Shown here: positions 15,961 through 23,371 of the stretch, piece by piece
Numbering within the stretch: the stretch's first letter is position 1
Layout of the letters: each line of letters begins with the position of its first letter
Assembly: GCF_002803095.1 (NCBI RefSeq)
Contig: NZ_PGLR01000010.1
Location: 62,001-126,000, forward strand
Reading direction: 5' to 3'
From: Pseudomonas sp. ZH-FAD
Lineage (GTDB): Bacteria > Pseudomonadota > Gammaproteobacteria > Pseudomonadales > Pseudomonadaceae
DNA: 64,000 nt
The notes under the pieces: model-generated
What the model was told of the DNA's origin: nothing
Seen by the model: only the letters and a program-made list of their open reading frames with translations
Databases searched by the model: none
Made by a program: the position numbers and the translations under genes

Positions 15961-16578
15961 TCACAGCACGTAGAACAGAATCGCCACGAAATGCAGCAGG
16001 CTGCCGGCCATGACGAACAGGTGCCAGATGCCATGCCAGTGGCGAAAGCGGCTGTCATAGGCGAAGAAGATGATGCCTACGGTGTAGAGCACGCCACCAG
16101 CCGCCAGCCATTTGAAGCCAGTCATACCCAGGGCGGCGATCAAGGGCTTTACCGCCACCAGCACGATCCAGCCCATCACCGCGTAGATGATCAACGACAG
16201 CACGCGTGCTTCGGAGCGAGGCTTGATTTCCTGCAGCATGCCGATCAGCGCGAGGCTCCATACGATGCCGAACAAGGTCCAGCCCCAGGGGCCGCGCAGG
16301 GTTATCAGGCAGAAAGGGGTGTAACTGCCGGCAATCAGCAGGTAGATCGACAGGTGATCGAGTTTTTGCATCACCCGTTTCGCCGGGCCGCGCATGCTGT
16401 GGTAGAGGGTGGAGATGCTGTACAGCAATATCAGGGTGACGCCGTAGATGGCCACTGCGACGATCTTCCACAGGTCGCCCGTGGAGCTGGCCAGTACCAG
16501 CAGCCATACCGCACCGATGGCCGCCAGAACGGCGCCGATCAGGTGGCTCCAGGCGTTGAATTTTTCTCCGTGGTACAT
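15961..16578 (-). CDS. Hemolysin III / PAQR family membrane protein
   Basis: A 205-residue, seven-helix membrane protein of the TrhA/hemolysin III branch of the PAQR superfamily. Diagnostic positions are the N-terminal NAWSHLIGA (H12), the STLYHS motif in helix 2, and the terminal HFVAILFYVL. The superfamily has a zinc-dependent, hydrolase-like site (SxxxH, two C-terminal histidines). Bacterial TrhA has been tied to membrane energetics homeostasis. The role as a hemolysin is a legacy label. The gene is the second of two inside the direct-repeat-flanked insert and precedes the propeller gene on the same strand. Confidence 0.88.
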   Translation of the reverse strand: MYHGEKFNAWSHLIGAVLAAIGAVWLLVLASSTGDLWKIVAVAIYGVTLILLYSISTLYHSMRGPAKRVMQKLDHLSIYLLIAGSYTPFCLITLRGPWGWTLFGIVWSLALIGMLQEIKPRSEARVLSLIIYAVMGWIVLVAVKPLIAALGMTGFKWLAAGGVLYTVGIIFFAYDSRFRHWHGIWHLFVMAGSLLHFVAILFYVL

Positions 16579-16633
16579 GCTATCTGTCGTCGTCCGTTAT
16601 GCCTGGCTTTGCCAGATCTTTTCTGCGCGGGTT

Positions 16634-16823
16634 CTCGTATGACAGCTCGCCAGCCATGTAGCAAGCGATGTAGTCGAAGGGCGAGGGCCTCGGCCGGAGA
16701 CAGTTCGGGCCGATGCAGCTCGGCATCGGTGCTCAGGCCGCGGTCGCCCAGGTATCACGCAGCAGGCGGAATTTCTCCATGAGGAAGGAGGCCTGGCCGC
16801 GAAGGGCGGGCTGTATGCGGCAT
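16634..16823 (-). pseudogene. Frameshifted fragment of the HDAC-family gene (5' end)
   Basis: On the minus strand, the sequence from CAT at 16821-16823 inward repeats the first 70 or so codons of the deacetylase gene at 13566-14486, with several deletions. Recognisable pieces in different frames are MEKFRLLRD, then (after a shift) YMAGELSYE. No single frame spans it and the rest of the gene is absent, so it cannot make a deacetylase. It lies in a 300-base stretch without an intact gene (16579-16879). Confidence 0.75.
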
Positions 16824-16930
16824 ACAATAAGTGCCATCGAGTCGACGCCATATGGTCGCAGCCAATCGAGACAATCGCCATGCCCCTGATCGAAACCTCC
16901 ACCGAGCGCCTCTTGCTGCGTGCCTGGCGC
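16634..16930. repeat. Direct repeat copy B (HDAC remnant + junction + intact GNAT 5' end)
   Basis: Partner of 14262-14575, same orientation. Here the acetyltransferase start is intact and the deacetylase part is broken, the mirror image of copy A. The junction between them (GCATACAATAAGTGCC, CCATATGGTCGCAGC) is the shared promoter region. Copy B is shorter because of deletions in the deacetylase part. Confidence 0.8.
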
Positions 16931-17440
16931 GACAGTGACCTGCCGGCGCTGGTCGCACTCAATGCCGATGCCGAGGTGATGCGTCATTTTCCCGCGCCTA
17001 TGGACGCCGAGCAGAGCGCACAACTGCTGGTGCGCATCCAGGCGCATTTCGATGAGCACGGCTTTGGTTTCTGGGCGCTGGAGCGGCGTGACACTGGCGA
17101 ACTGATCGGTGTCACCGGTCTGGCGAAGGTCAGTTTCGATGCGCCGTTCGTACCGGCTGTGGAGATCGGCTGGCGTCTGGCGCGGGCGCACTGGCGTCAG
17201 GGTTATGCCAGTGAGGCGGCGCGCGCTTCACTGGCCGTGGCCTTCGAGCAGCTTGGGTTGGACGAGGTATTGAGTTTCACCGTGCCGGCCAACCTGCCGT
17301 CGCAGGCGGTGATGCGTAGCATCGGTATGCAGCGCGACGAGAGCGGCGATTTTCTCCATCCGCGCGTGCCGTCCGGTCATCCCTTGCAGCCGCACGTGCT
17401 CTACCGCATAAGCCGCGAGCAGTGGGAGGCGCAGCAATGA
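16880..17440 (+). CDS. GNAT family N-acetyltransferase (RimJ/RimL type)
   Basis: A 186-residue acetyltransferase. It opens with IETSTERLLLRAWRDSDLPAL, the RimJ/RimL/PhnO N-terminal pattern; the acetyl-CoA binding region shows EIGWRLARAHWRQGYASEAA, and a C-terminal block has VPANLPSQAVMRSIGMQRD. Members acetylate ribosomal proteins, amines or antibiotics; the substrate here is open. The terminal ATG of the next gene overlaps its stop (ATGA at 17437-17440), so it heads a four-gene operon. Its 5' end is the intact half of a duplicated junction, see 14262-14575. Confidence 0.87.
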   Translation: MPLIETSTERLLLRAWRDSDLPALVALNADAEVMRHFPAPMDAEQSAQLLVRIQAHFDEHGFGFWALERRDTGELIGVTGLAKVSFDAPFVPAVEIGWRLARAHWRQGYASEAARASLAVAFEQLGLDEVLSFTVPANLPSQAVMRSIGMQRDESGDFLHPRVPSGHPLQPHVLYRISREQWEAQQ

Positions 17441-19044
17441 CGGACGTGCTCGCCTATCACCAGCTCAGCAAACACGCCCCCGAGCGCTTCGCACCGGGGC
17501 CGGGGCAGTTGGATTGGGCGACTCAGCCGGCACCGTTTCGTCGCTACGGCGGTGCCCGGCTGATCGAGCTGTACCACCGTCCGCTGGAAGAGGGGCCGGG
17601 CTACGACACGGCATTCGCCGGGGCGCAGACGCCGCCCGCACCATTGAATCGAGCCAGCGTCTCGCAACTGCTGTACGACAGCCTGGCCATTTCCGCCTGG
17701 AAAGAGGCTGGCGGTAGCCGCTGGGCGCTGCGGGTCAATCCGTCATCCGGCAATCTGCACCCGACAGAGGCCTATCTATTGCTGCCGCCGGGTATCGTGG
17801 ATGAGGACGGTGTGCTGGCCCACTACGCGCCGGATGTCCATGCCCTGGAGGTACGTAGCGAACTACCGCCGCCGCTTGGCCGGCAGCTTGCCGACTGCCT
17901 GCCACCCGGCGGTTTTCTCCTCGGCCTGAGTAGCATTGCCTGGCGCGAAGCCTGGAAGTACGGCGAGCGGGCTTATCGTTATTGCCAGCACGACCTGGGG
18001 CACGCCCTGGCGGCGCTGGCCATCGCCGCCAGCGTGCAGGGCTGGCAGGTGCGCATGCTCCACGGTGTGGCCGAAGTGTGTCTGGACGGCCTGCTGGGGC
18101 TGGATGATGAGGGCTTTCACGAGGCCGAACACGGCGACTGTCTGCTATGGATAGGTCCGGCGCAGACGCTGGAGTTTGCGCTGCCCGAGACCCTGCTGAC
18201 GGCGTTGCCGCAGCTTGAGCGGAGCGGTGCGCCCAATCGACTGTCCCGTGAGTATCGCCACTGGCCCGAGTTGCAGCGCATACATGGGCTATGCCGTGCG
18301 CCGGCACGTCCTCGCGCCGCCTGGAGCGTAGATGCTGCTGGTGTTCGCAATGACAACCCCGGCCTACCCTTGAGGCCCGTCCTGCATCGCCGACGCAGTG
18401 CGCAAAGCATGGACGGCCGCAGCGGTATTCAGGCTGCACTGCTGCTGGCCTGGCTGCGCCGCCTGATGCCGGTGCAATCGCCGGTGCCGTTCGCCGTCAG
18501 CGGTGAGCCGAGCGAGATCGACCTGCTGCTGTTCGTCCATCGCGTGCAGGGGCTTGCGCCTGGCCTGTACTGGCTGGATCGCACGGGCAGCGGTGTGCAG
18601 CCGCTACGCGAGGATTACCTGTGGCAGCGGGTGGACGAGGAACTGCCGCTGTATCGTTTGCTCGAAGGCGATGCGCGTGGCCTGGCGGGGTTTCTCAGCT
18701 GCGGCCAGGACATTGCCGCCGACGGCTGTGTCGCCTTGGCCATGCTGGCACGGGTGGAGCGCGCCGTGGCGGACGGCGCCTGGCGTTATCCACGGCTCTA
18801 CTGGGAATGTGGCCAGATTGGTCAGGTGCTCTATCTGGAAGCCGAGGCGGCCGGGCTTTCGGGTACTGGCATCGGTTGTTATTTCGACGACGCTTTGCGG
18901 GAATTGCTCGGAGATGCCGACATCGGCTGGCAAAGTCTTTACCATTTCACCCTTGGCCGCGCTGTATGGGATGAACGCCTGACGTCCCTGCCGGCCTATT
19001 CCCAACCGCGATTACCAACCCCTGCACAAGGAGAGACTCCATGA
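17437..19044 (+). CDS. SagB/ThcOx-like dehydrogenase with two nitroreductase domains
   Basis: A 535-residue protein with two nitroreductase-type (FMN) domains in tandem. The N-terminal half contains NPSSGNLHPTEAYLLLPP and, further on, YGERAYRYCQHDLGHALAAL, the signature of SagB/ThcOx dehydrogenases; the C-terminal half repeats it as YPRLYWECGQIGQVLYLEAE with GLSGTGIGCYFDD. SagB-type enzymes oxidise azolines in peptide modification (McbC/SagB), but no YcaO cyclodehydratase or precursor-peptide gene is visible nearby, so this member has another unknown substrate. It starts on the ATGA overlap with the acetyltransferase and ends on one with TesB, so the four genes form a tight operon. Confidence 0.82.
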   Translation: MTDVLAYHQLSKHAPERFAPGPGQLDWATQPAPFRRYGGARLIELYHRPLEEGPGYDTAFAGAQTPPAPLNRASVSQLLYDSLAISAWKEAGGSRWALRVNPSSGNLHPTEAYLLLPPGIVDEDGVLAHYAPDVHALEVRSELPPPLGRQLADCLPPGGFLLGLSSIAWREAWKYGERAYRYCQHDLGHALAALAIAASVQGWQVRMLHGVAEVCLDGLLGLDDEGFHEAEHGDCLLWIGPAQTLEFALPETLLTALPQLERSGAPNRLSREYRHWPELQRIHGLCRAPARPRAAWSVDAAGVRNDNPGLPLRPVLHRRRSAQSMDGRSGIQAALLLAWLRRLMPVQSPVPFAVSGEPSEIDLLLFVHRVQGLAPGLYWLDRTGSGVQPLREDYLWQRVDEELPLYRLLEGDARGLAGFLSCGQDIAADGCVALAMLARVERAVADGAWRYPRLYWECGQIGQVLYLEAEAAGLSGTGIGCYFDDALRELLGDADIGWQSLYHFTLGRAVWDERLTSLPAYSQPRLPTPAQGETP

Positions 19045-19910
19045 CCCAGGTACTCGACGATCTGGTCGCGCTGCTGAGCCTGGAACAGATCGAGGAAAAC
19101 CTGTTCCGTGGCCGCAGCCAGGATCTCGGTTTTCGCCAGCTGTTCGGCGGCCAGGTGCTTGGCCAGTGCATTTCCGCCGCCAGCCAGACGGTCGAGGAGG
19201 CGCGCCACGTGCACTCCATGCACGGTTACTTCCTGCGTCCGGGCGATGCCAGCCTGCCGGTGGTCTATCAGGTCGAGCGCACCCGCGATGGTGGCAGCTT
19301 CAGCACCCGCCGCGTGGTGGCGGTGCAGAAGGGCCAGCCGATCTTCTTCTGCAGTGCGTCCTTCCAGTACGACGAGGAAGGCTTTCATCACCAGAACCAG
19401 ATGCCGGACGTTCCCGGCCCCGAGGGCCTGAAGTCGGAAACCGAGCTGGCGCGCATGGTGGCGCCGATGATTCCCGAGCGCATGCGCGAGCGGTTGATCA
19501 GCGACAAGCCGATCGAGATCCGCCCGGTCACTCTGATCAACCCCTTTGCCCCGCAGCCCTGCGAACCGGTCAAGTACGTGTGGTTCCGCGCGGCCGGCGA
19601 GCTGCCGGACGACCCGCAACTGCACAAGTACCTGCTGGCTTACGCCAGTGACTTCAACCTGCTGACCACCTCGATGCAGCCCCACGGCGTGTCGGTGTTC
19701 CAGAAGTTCATGCAGGTCGCCAGCCTCGACCATTCGCTGTGGTTCCATCGCAACCTGCGCATGGATGACTGGCTGCTGTACGCCATGGACAGCCCCTGGG
19801 CCGGCAACGCCCGCGGCTTCTCCCGCGCCAGCATCTACAACCGCCAGGGCGAGCTGGTGGCCTCGGCAGCCCAGGAAGGTCTGACGCGCGTGCGTGAGGA
19901 CTGGAAGTGA
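19041..19910 (+). CDS. tesB: Acyl-CoA thioesterase II
   Basis: A 289-residue double-hotdog thioesterase. The N-terminal hotdog carries LFGGQVLGQCISAASQTV and HSMHGYFLRPGD, and the C-terminal one NLLTTSMQPHGVSVFQKF and SLDHSLWFHRNLRMDDWLLY, all characteristic of TesB. It hydrolyses acyl-CoA to free acid and CoA. Its ATG overlaps the stop of the nitroreductase-like gene by four bases (ATGA), and its stop overlaps the GTG of the HAD gene, so translation is coupled along the operon. Length (289) is the usual 285-290. Confidence 0.92.
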   Translation: MTQVLDDLVALLSLEQIEENLFRGRSQDLGFRQLFGGQVLGQCISAASQTVEEARHVHSMHGYFLRPGDASLPVVYQVERTRDGGSFSTRRVVAVQKGQPIFFCSASFQYDEEGFHHQNQMPDVPGPEGLKSETELARMVAPMIPERMRERLISDKPIEIRPVTLINPFAPQPCEPVKYVWFRAAGELPDDPQLHKYLLAYASDFNLLTTSMQPHGVSVFQKFMQVASLDHSLWFHRNLRMDDWLLYAMDSPWAGNARGFSRASIYNRQGELVASAAQEGLTRVREDWK

Positions 19911-20500
19911 GAACACTGCGCGAAGCACGTCACTGGGTGTTCGACATGGACGGCACCCTGACCCTGGCCGTGCATGATTTCCCGGCGATCAAGCGGGCGC
20001 TGGGCATTCCCCTGGAGGAGGACATCCTGCATCACCTGGCGGCGCTACCGGCAGAGGAGGCCGCGGCCAAGCATGCCTGGCTGCTCGAGCACGAACGAGA
20101 GTTGGCAGTGGCCTCGCGCCCGGCGCCGGGGGCCATCGAGCTGGTGCGTACCCTGTGCGAGCGTGGCTGCCAGCTCGGCATCCTCACGCGCAATGCTCAC
20201 TCGCTGGCGTTGCTGACGTTGCAGGCCATCGGCCTGGATGACTGCTTTGCCAGGGCGGACATTCTTGGCCGCGACGAGGCTCCACCCAAACCGCATCCGG
20301 GTGGGCTGCTGCACCTAGCCGAGCGCTGGAGTGTTACGCCGCGTGAGCTGGTAATGGTCGGAGACTACCGCTTCGACCTGGAGTGCGCCCAGGCCGCCGG
20401 TGCGCGCAGCGTGCTGGTCAACCTGCCGGACAACCCCTGGCCGGAGCTGACCGGGCTGCACGCGCAGGATTGCGCGCAGCTGTTGGCCGGGCTGGGCTGA
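19907..20500 (+). CDS. HAD-IA hydrolase
   Basis: A 197-residue HAD-superfamily phosphatase. The nucleophile motif is HWVFDMDGTLTL (D13, D15), motif II is in GILTRNAHSLAL, and motif IV in MVGDYRFDLECAQAAGA. The small cap between them (about residues 22-85) is the subclass IA helical cap. Substrates may be small phosphomonoesters such as phosphoglycolate; not determinable here. A GTG start overlaps the TesB stop. It ends the four-gene operon and is convergent with the esterase gene, 11 bases away. Confidence 0.88.
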   Translation: MRTLREARHWVFDMDGTLTLAVHDFPAIKRALGIPLEEDILHHLAALPAEEAAAKHAWLLEHERELAVASRPAPGAIELVRTLCERGCQLGILTRNAHSLALLTLQAIGLDDCFARADILGRDEAPPKPHPGGLLHLAERWSVTPRELVMVGDYRFDLECAQAAGARSVLVNLPDNPWPELTGLHAQDCAQLLAGLG

Positions 20501-20511
20501 GCGGCGAGGTC

Positions 20512-21609
20512 TCAGTTATTGACAGCGTGTTGCGGGCTTGTGACTGATGCGGTGTCCATGCCCCGAGCCTGAGCGAGGATGGGTTGCCAGTCGCTGCGCC
20601 ACTGCGTCAGTGCCGCGCCATCGCCGCGAAATACCAGGTCGAGAAAAGCCAGGCTCAGGTCGGCCGTGGCTGCCTTGGTCTTGGCGTTGAGCGAGGGGCC
20701 GCCGGTGAACGAGCGATCGGTGAAGATGCTGTGGGAGCCATCGCGAAATACCGCCAGCAATTTGGTCGGGTTGGCCACCGCATCGTAGATTGCCAGGCGG
20801 TCATCCGCGCCAGAGCGATAACCCGGAATCTGGATCACGTCATCGGTGGCGGTCACATGTAGGGTCGGTACCGAGACCTGGCCGAGCACTGCTGCCAGAT
20901 TGTTTTCACCATAGAACGGCGGGGCCGAGATGATCACCGCGGCGGCAAAGCGAGGATCGCGGTAGCTGATGACCTGGCCGTCCCTGACCACCTGTGCCCC
21001 TGCCGTGAGCAGCGCCGTGTTGGCGCCGTAAGAGTGCCCGGCGATGACGATGCGTTGTGGGTCGACCGCAGCGCCCGGCTTCCCTGTCGCAGCGGAAAGC
21101 ATCTGGTCGAGGGCGAAGCTCACATCGCTGGCGCGGGCCATCGCTTCGCTTTCCTGGGCGGCATCGTGCAGGCGCTCCACCACGGCGAACGGGTTACCCC
21201 GCCACAGCGCAGAATCACTGCCGACATGCTGCACGTGCAGGCTGGCGACGCCGTGGCTCGACCAGTGCTTGCCGAGGTAGCTGTAGCCCTTGCGTGAGCC
21301 GCCGATGCCATGGGAGAACACCACCAGCGGCACGCTGGCGCCTGGCTGCACGTTGGCCGGCCAGTAAAGGCGTACCGGAACGGCGCGCGAGCGGGTCTGA
21401 TCGAGCCAGTCGAAATCGCTGATTTCGTAGGCTGGCTCCTCTGCTTCGGTGGTGGTGGCGGTGGCCGTATTCGACACGGCCAGCATGGCCAGCAATGCGC
21501 TTGCCAACATCTTCCAGCCTCTGCGTTGTGGTTGTGCGACGAAGTCGGCGGAGTCGGCGGAGTCGGCAAGGTCGTCGCTGCTGGCTTGGTATTTCAGAGT
21601 CGAGTTCAT
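20512..21609 (-). CDS. Secreted alpha/beta hydrolase (PAF-acetylhydrolase/dienelactone type)
   Basis: A 365-residue alpha/beta hydrolase. The nucleophile elbow is IVIAGHSYGANTALL, the oxyanion region LVVFSHGIGGSRKGYSYLG, and an acid and a histidine follow in the last third (GSHSIFTDRS). A hydrophobic stretch LASALLAMLAV (about 35-45) is a signal peptide, but it is preceded by about 34 residues that include a threefold Ala-Asp-Ser repeat encoded by a 9-base unit at 21543-21568. The true start may therefore be the internal ATG before LASALLAM, giving a normal signal peptide. Function: ester hydrolysis at the cell surface; substrate unknown. Confidence 0.8.
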   Translation of the reverse strand: MNSTLKYQASSDDLADSADSADFVAQPQRRGWKMLASALLAMLAVSNTATATTTEAEEPAYEISDFDWLDQTRSRAVPVRLYWPANVQPGASVPLVVFSHGIGGSRKGYSYLGKHWSSHGVASLHVQHVGSDSALWRGNPFAVVERLHDAAQESEAMARASDVSFALDQMLSAATGKPGAAVDPQRIVIAGHSYGANTALLTAGAQVVRDGQVISYRDPRFAAAVIISAPPFYGENNLAAVLGQVSVPTLHVTATDDVIQIPGYRSGADDRLAIYDAVANPTKLLAVFRDGSHSIFTDRSFTGGPSLNAKTKAATADLSLAFLDLVFRGDGAALTQWRSDWQPILAQARGMDTASVTSPQHAVNN

Positions 21610-21640
21610 TGTGGTGCGGATTCCCTGGCGGCTGTTCAGT

Positions 21641-22597
21641 CTATGGAAAGAGTTGGTAGGGCTTGGTGACCCGCAAAGGCGCGGCGGGAAATGACATGCC
21701 GGTGAGGCGTTCGGATTCGTTCCACAGGCGTCTGGCCATACCCAGGTCCATTGCCTGCAGAGGCGTTCTGGCGAGTACGGGATAACCGCGGGTTTCGCTC
21801 AGCCTGTTCGGGCCGTAGTAGGCGCCGCCCTGAGCTTGCGGGGCGGTAGCGGCGAACAGCGTCGGCAGCGCGCCCTGAGCCGCTGGCTGGAACAGGAACC
21901 AGAGCAGGCGCCGGGCACTGCCGGCCGCGCTCCACTTGCCGGCGCCATTGGGCAGCAGTTCGGTACGTGACACACCCGGATGCGCCGCGATACTGCGGAT
22001 ACCCCAGCCAGCCGCGTTGCTGCGGCGTTGCAGTTCCAGGGCGAACATCAGGCAGGCCAGTTTGGACTGGCTGTAGGCGACCATCGGCTTGTAGCCACGG
22101 GTGGATTGCAGGTCGCTCAGGTCGATGGCGCCTTGCCTGGCAGCGATGCTGGAGAGGCTGACGACGCGCGGCTGGTCGCCCTTGCACAGCAGCGGCAACA
22201 ACTGGGCGGTCAGGGCGAAGTGACCGAGGTGGTTGGTGCCGAATTGCAGTTCGAAGCCGTCGGCCGTCTCCTGGCGCTGCGGCGGCGTCATCACCCCGGC
22301 GTTGTTGATCAGCAGGTCGATGTGGCCATCGGAGTCGCCAAGGCGTTTGGCGAAGGCGTCGATGGAATCGAGGCTGGCCAGGTCCAACTGCTCGAAGCAG
22401 ACGTCTGAACCCGGGGTGAGTTGGCGGATCCGCTCGACGGCAGCCGCGCCACGCGAAGGGTTGCGGCCGGCGAGTATCACCCGCGCTCCCGCTTCGGCCA
22501 GGGCTTTTGCGTCTTCGAAGCCGAGCCCACCGGTGCCGGTGATGACGGCGGTGCGACCGTGTAGCGAGGGAATATCGGAAGTGGTCCAGTTGGCCAT
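21641..22597 (-). CDS. SDR family oxidoreductase (retinol-dehydrogenase-like)
   Basis: A 318-residue extended SDR. The cofactor motif is TGTGGLGFEDA near residue 20, with the NNAG loop as INNAGVMTPPQR, and the YxxxK pair in VAYSQSKLACL. The C-terminal part (SRTELLPNGAGKW) is like the retinol dehydrogenase/WW-domain-oxidoreductase type SDRs that bacteria use on diverse carbonyls. It is divergent from a TetR regulator, and a nested palindrome (22645-22684) lies between them, so the TetR protein probably represses this gene and itself. Confidence 0.87.
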   Translation of the reverse strand: MANWTTSDIPSLHGRTAVITGTGGLGFEDAKALAEAGARVILAGRNPSRGAAAVERIRQLTPGSDVCFEQLDLASLDSIDAFAKRLGDSDGHIDLLINNAGVMTPPQRQETADGFELQFGTNHLGHFALTAQLLPLLCKGDQPRVVSLSSIAARQGAIDLSDLQSTRGYKPMVAYSQSKLACLMFALELQRRSNAAGWGIRSIAAHPGVSRTELLPNGAGKWSAAGSARRLLWFLFQPAAQGALPTLFAATAPQAQGGAYYGPNRLSETRGYPVLARTPLQAMDLGMARRLWNESERLTGMSFPAAPLRVTKPYQLFP

Positions 22598-22644
22598 GAT
22601 CGTTGCCTTGCCTCAGAATGGGGAGCTAATCTGAATGTGTTAAT

Positions 22645-22684
22645 AATTGCACTGGGTGCAAACATTAGTGCACTCAGTGCAATT
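22645..22684. promoter_or_regulatory. Nested palindromic operator between SDR and TetR genes
   Basis: Outer arms AATTGCACTG (22645-22654) and CAGTGCAATT (22675-22684) are perfect reverse complements 20 bases apart. Within them TTGCACTGGGTGCAA (22647-22661) and TGCACTCAGTGCA (22669-22681) are themselves palindromes. Two TetR dimers could therefore bind side by side. The element lies 48 bases upstream of the SDR start and 20 upstream of the TetR start, fitting autoregulation and repression of the divergent gene. Confidence 0.8.
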
Positions 22685-22703
22685 ATCGCAATAGGCTATT
22701 GGA

Positions 22704-23315
22704 ATGACCGAATCTCTCCCTCCCGAGGGCCATGCACCTGCCGAAGGCCTGCGAGAGCGCAAGCGCCGGGCCACTCGGCAGCGTATCGCCGAAGTCGGGC
22801 TGCAGTTGTTTCTCACAAATGGTTACGAAAGCACCACGCTCGACGCGATCGCCGCCGAGGCGGGTATCTCGCGGCGTACCTTCTTTTCCTATTTCAAGTC
22901 GAAGGATGACGTGATCCTGTCCTGGCAGGAGGCCGGCTGGGCCAGCATCCACAGCGAGCTGCTGCAGGTGTCGCCGGATATCGCGCCGCTGGACGCCGTG
23001 CGCGATGTATTGGTGAGTCATATCTCCCGCTACACCACCGAGCAGATGGCGGCCATCGACCGGCTGATGCGCTCCAGCGAGTCGCTGCTGGCACGCAAGC
23101 AGGCGCATTACGCCGAGCAGGAGAGGCAGCTGTTCGCCACGCTCTGTGAGGTATGGCGCCAACCCGAGCGGCGCATGACCCTGCGCGTGGTGGCCATGGC
23201 GTCTCTGGGTGCCATGCGCCTGGCGATCCAGACCTGGCAGGAGCAGGTGGGTCAGCCCAAGCCCGTGGCCAGTTATCTCGAGGAAGCGTTCGAGACGCTC
23301 AAGTCCGAACTCTGA
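22704..23315 (+). CDS. TetR family transcriptional repressor
   Basis: A 203-residue TetR protein. The N-terminal domain (about 14-65) has LQLFLTNGYESTTLDAIAAE followed by the recognition helix region SRRTFFSYFKSKDDVI. The C-terminal ligand domain is unlike any family I can name. It is transcribed away from the SDR gene and an operator with two nested palindromes lies in the 106-base space, so it likely controls both. The inducer is unknown. Confidence 0.87.
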   Translation: MTESLPPEGHAPAEGLRERKRRATRQRIAEVGLQLFLTNGYESTTLDAIAAEAGISRRTFFSYFKSKDDVILSWQEAGWASIHSELLQVSPDIAPLDAVRDVLVSHISRYTTEQMAAIDRLMRSSESLLARKQAHYAEQERQLFATLCEVWRQPERRMTLRVVAMASLGAMRLAIQTWQEQVGQPKPVASYLEEAFETLKSEL

Positions 23316-23371
23316 CTGCACTGGCAAGCGCACGCCGGGCCGAATAAAAAGATTCTCGCGGGGAGATACGC

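Noticed and set aside
17437..19044. Thiazole/oxazole-modified peptide cluster around the SagB-like gene
   Set aside because: There is no YcaO gene or short precursor peptide within the operon or near it, so the azole-peptide interpretation lacks support.
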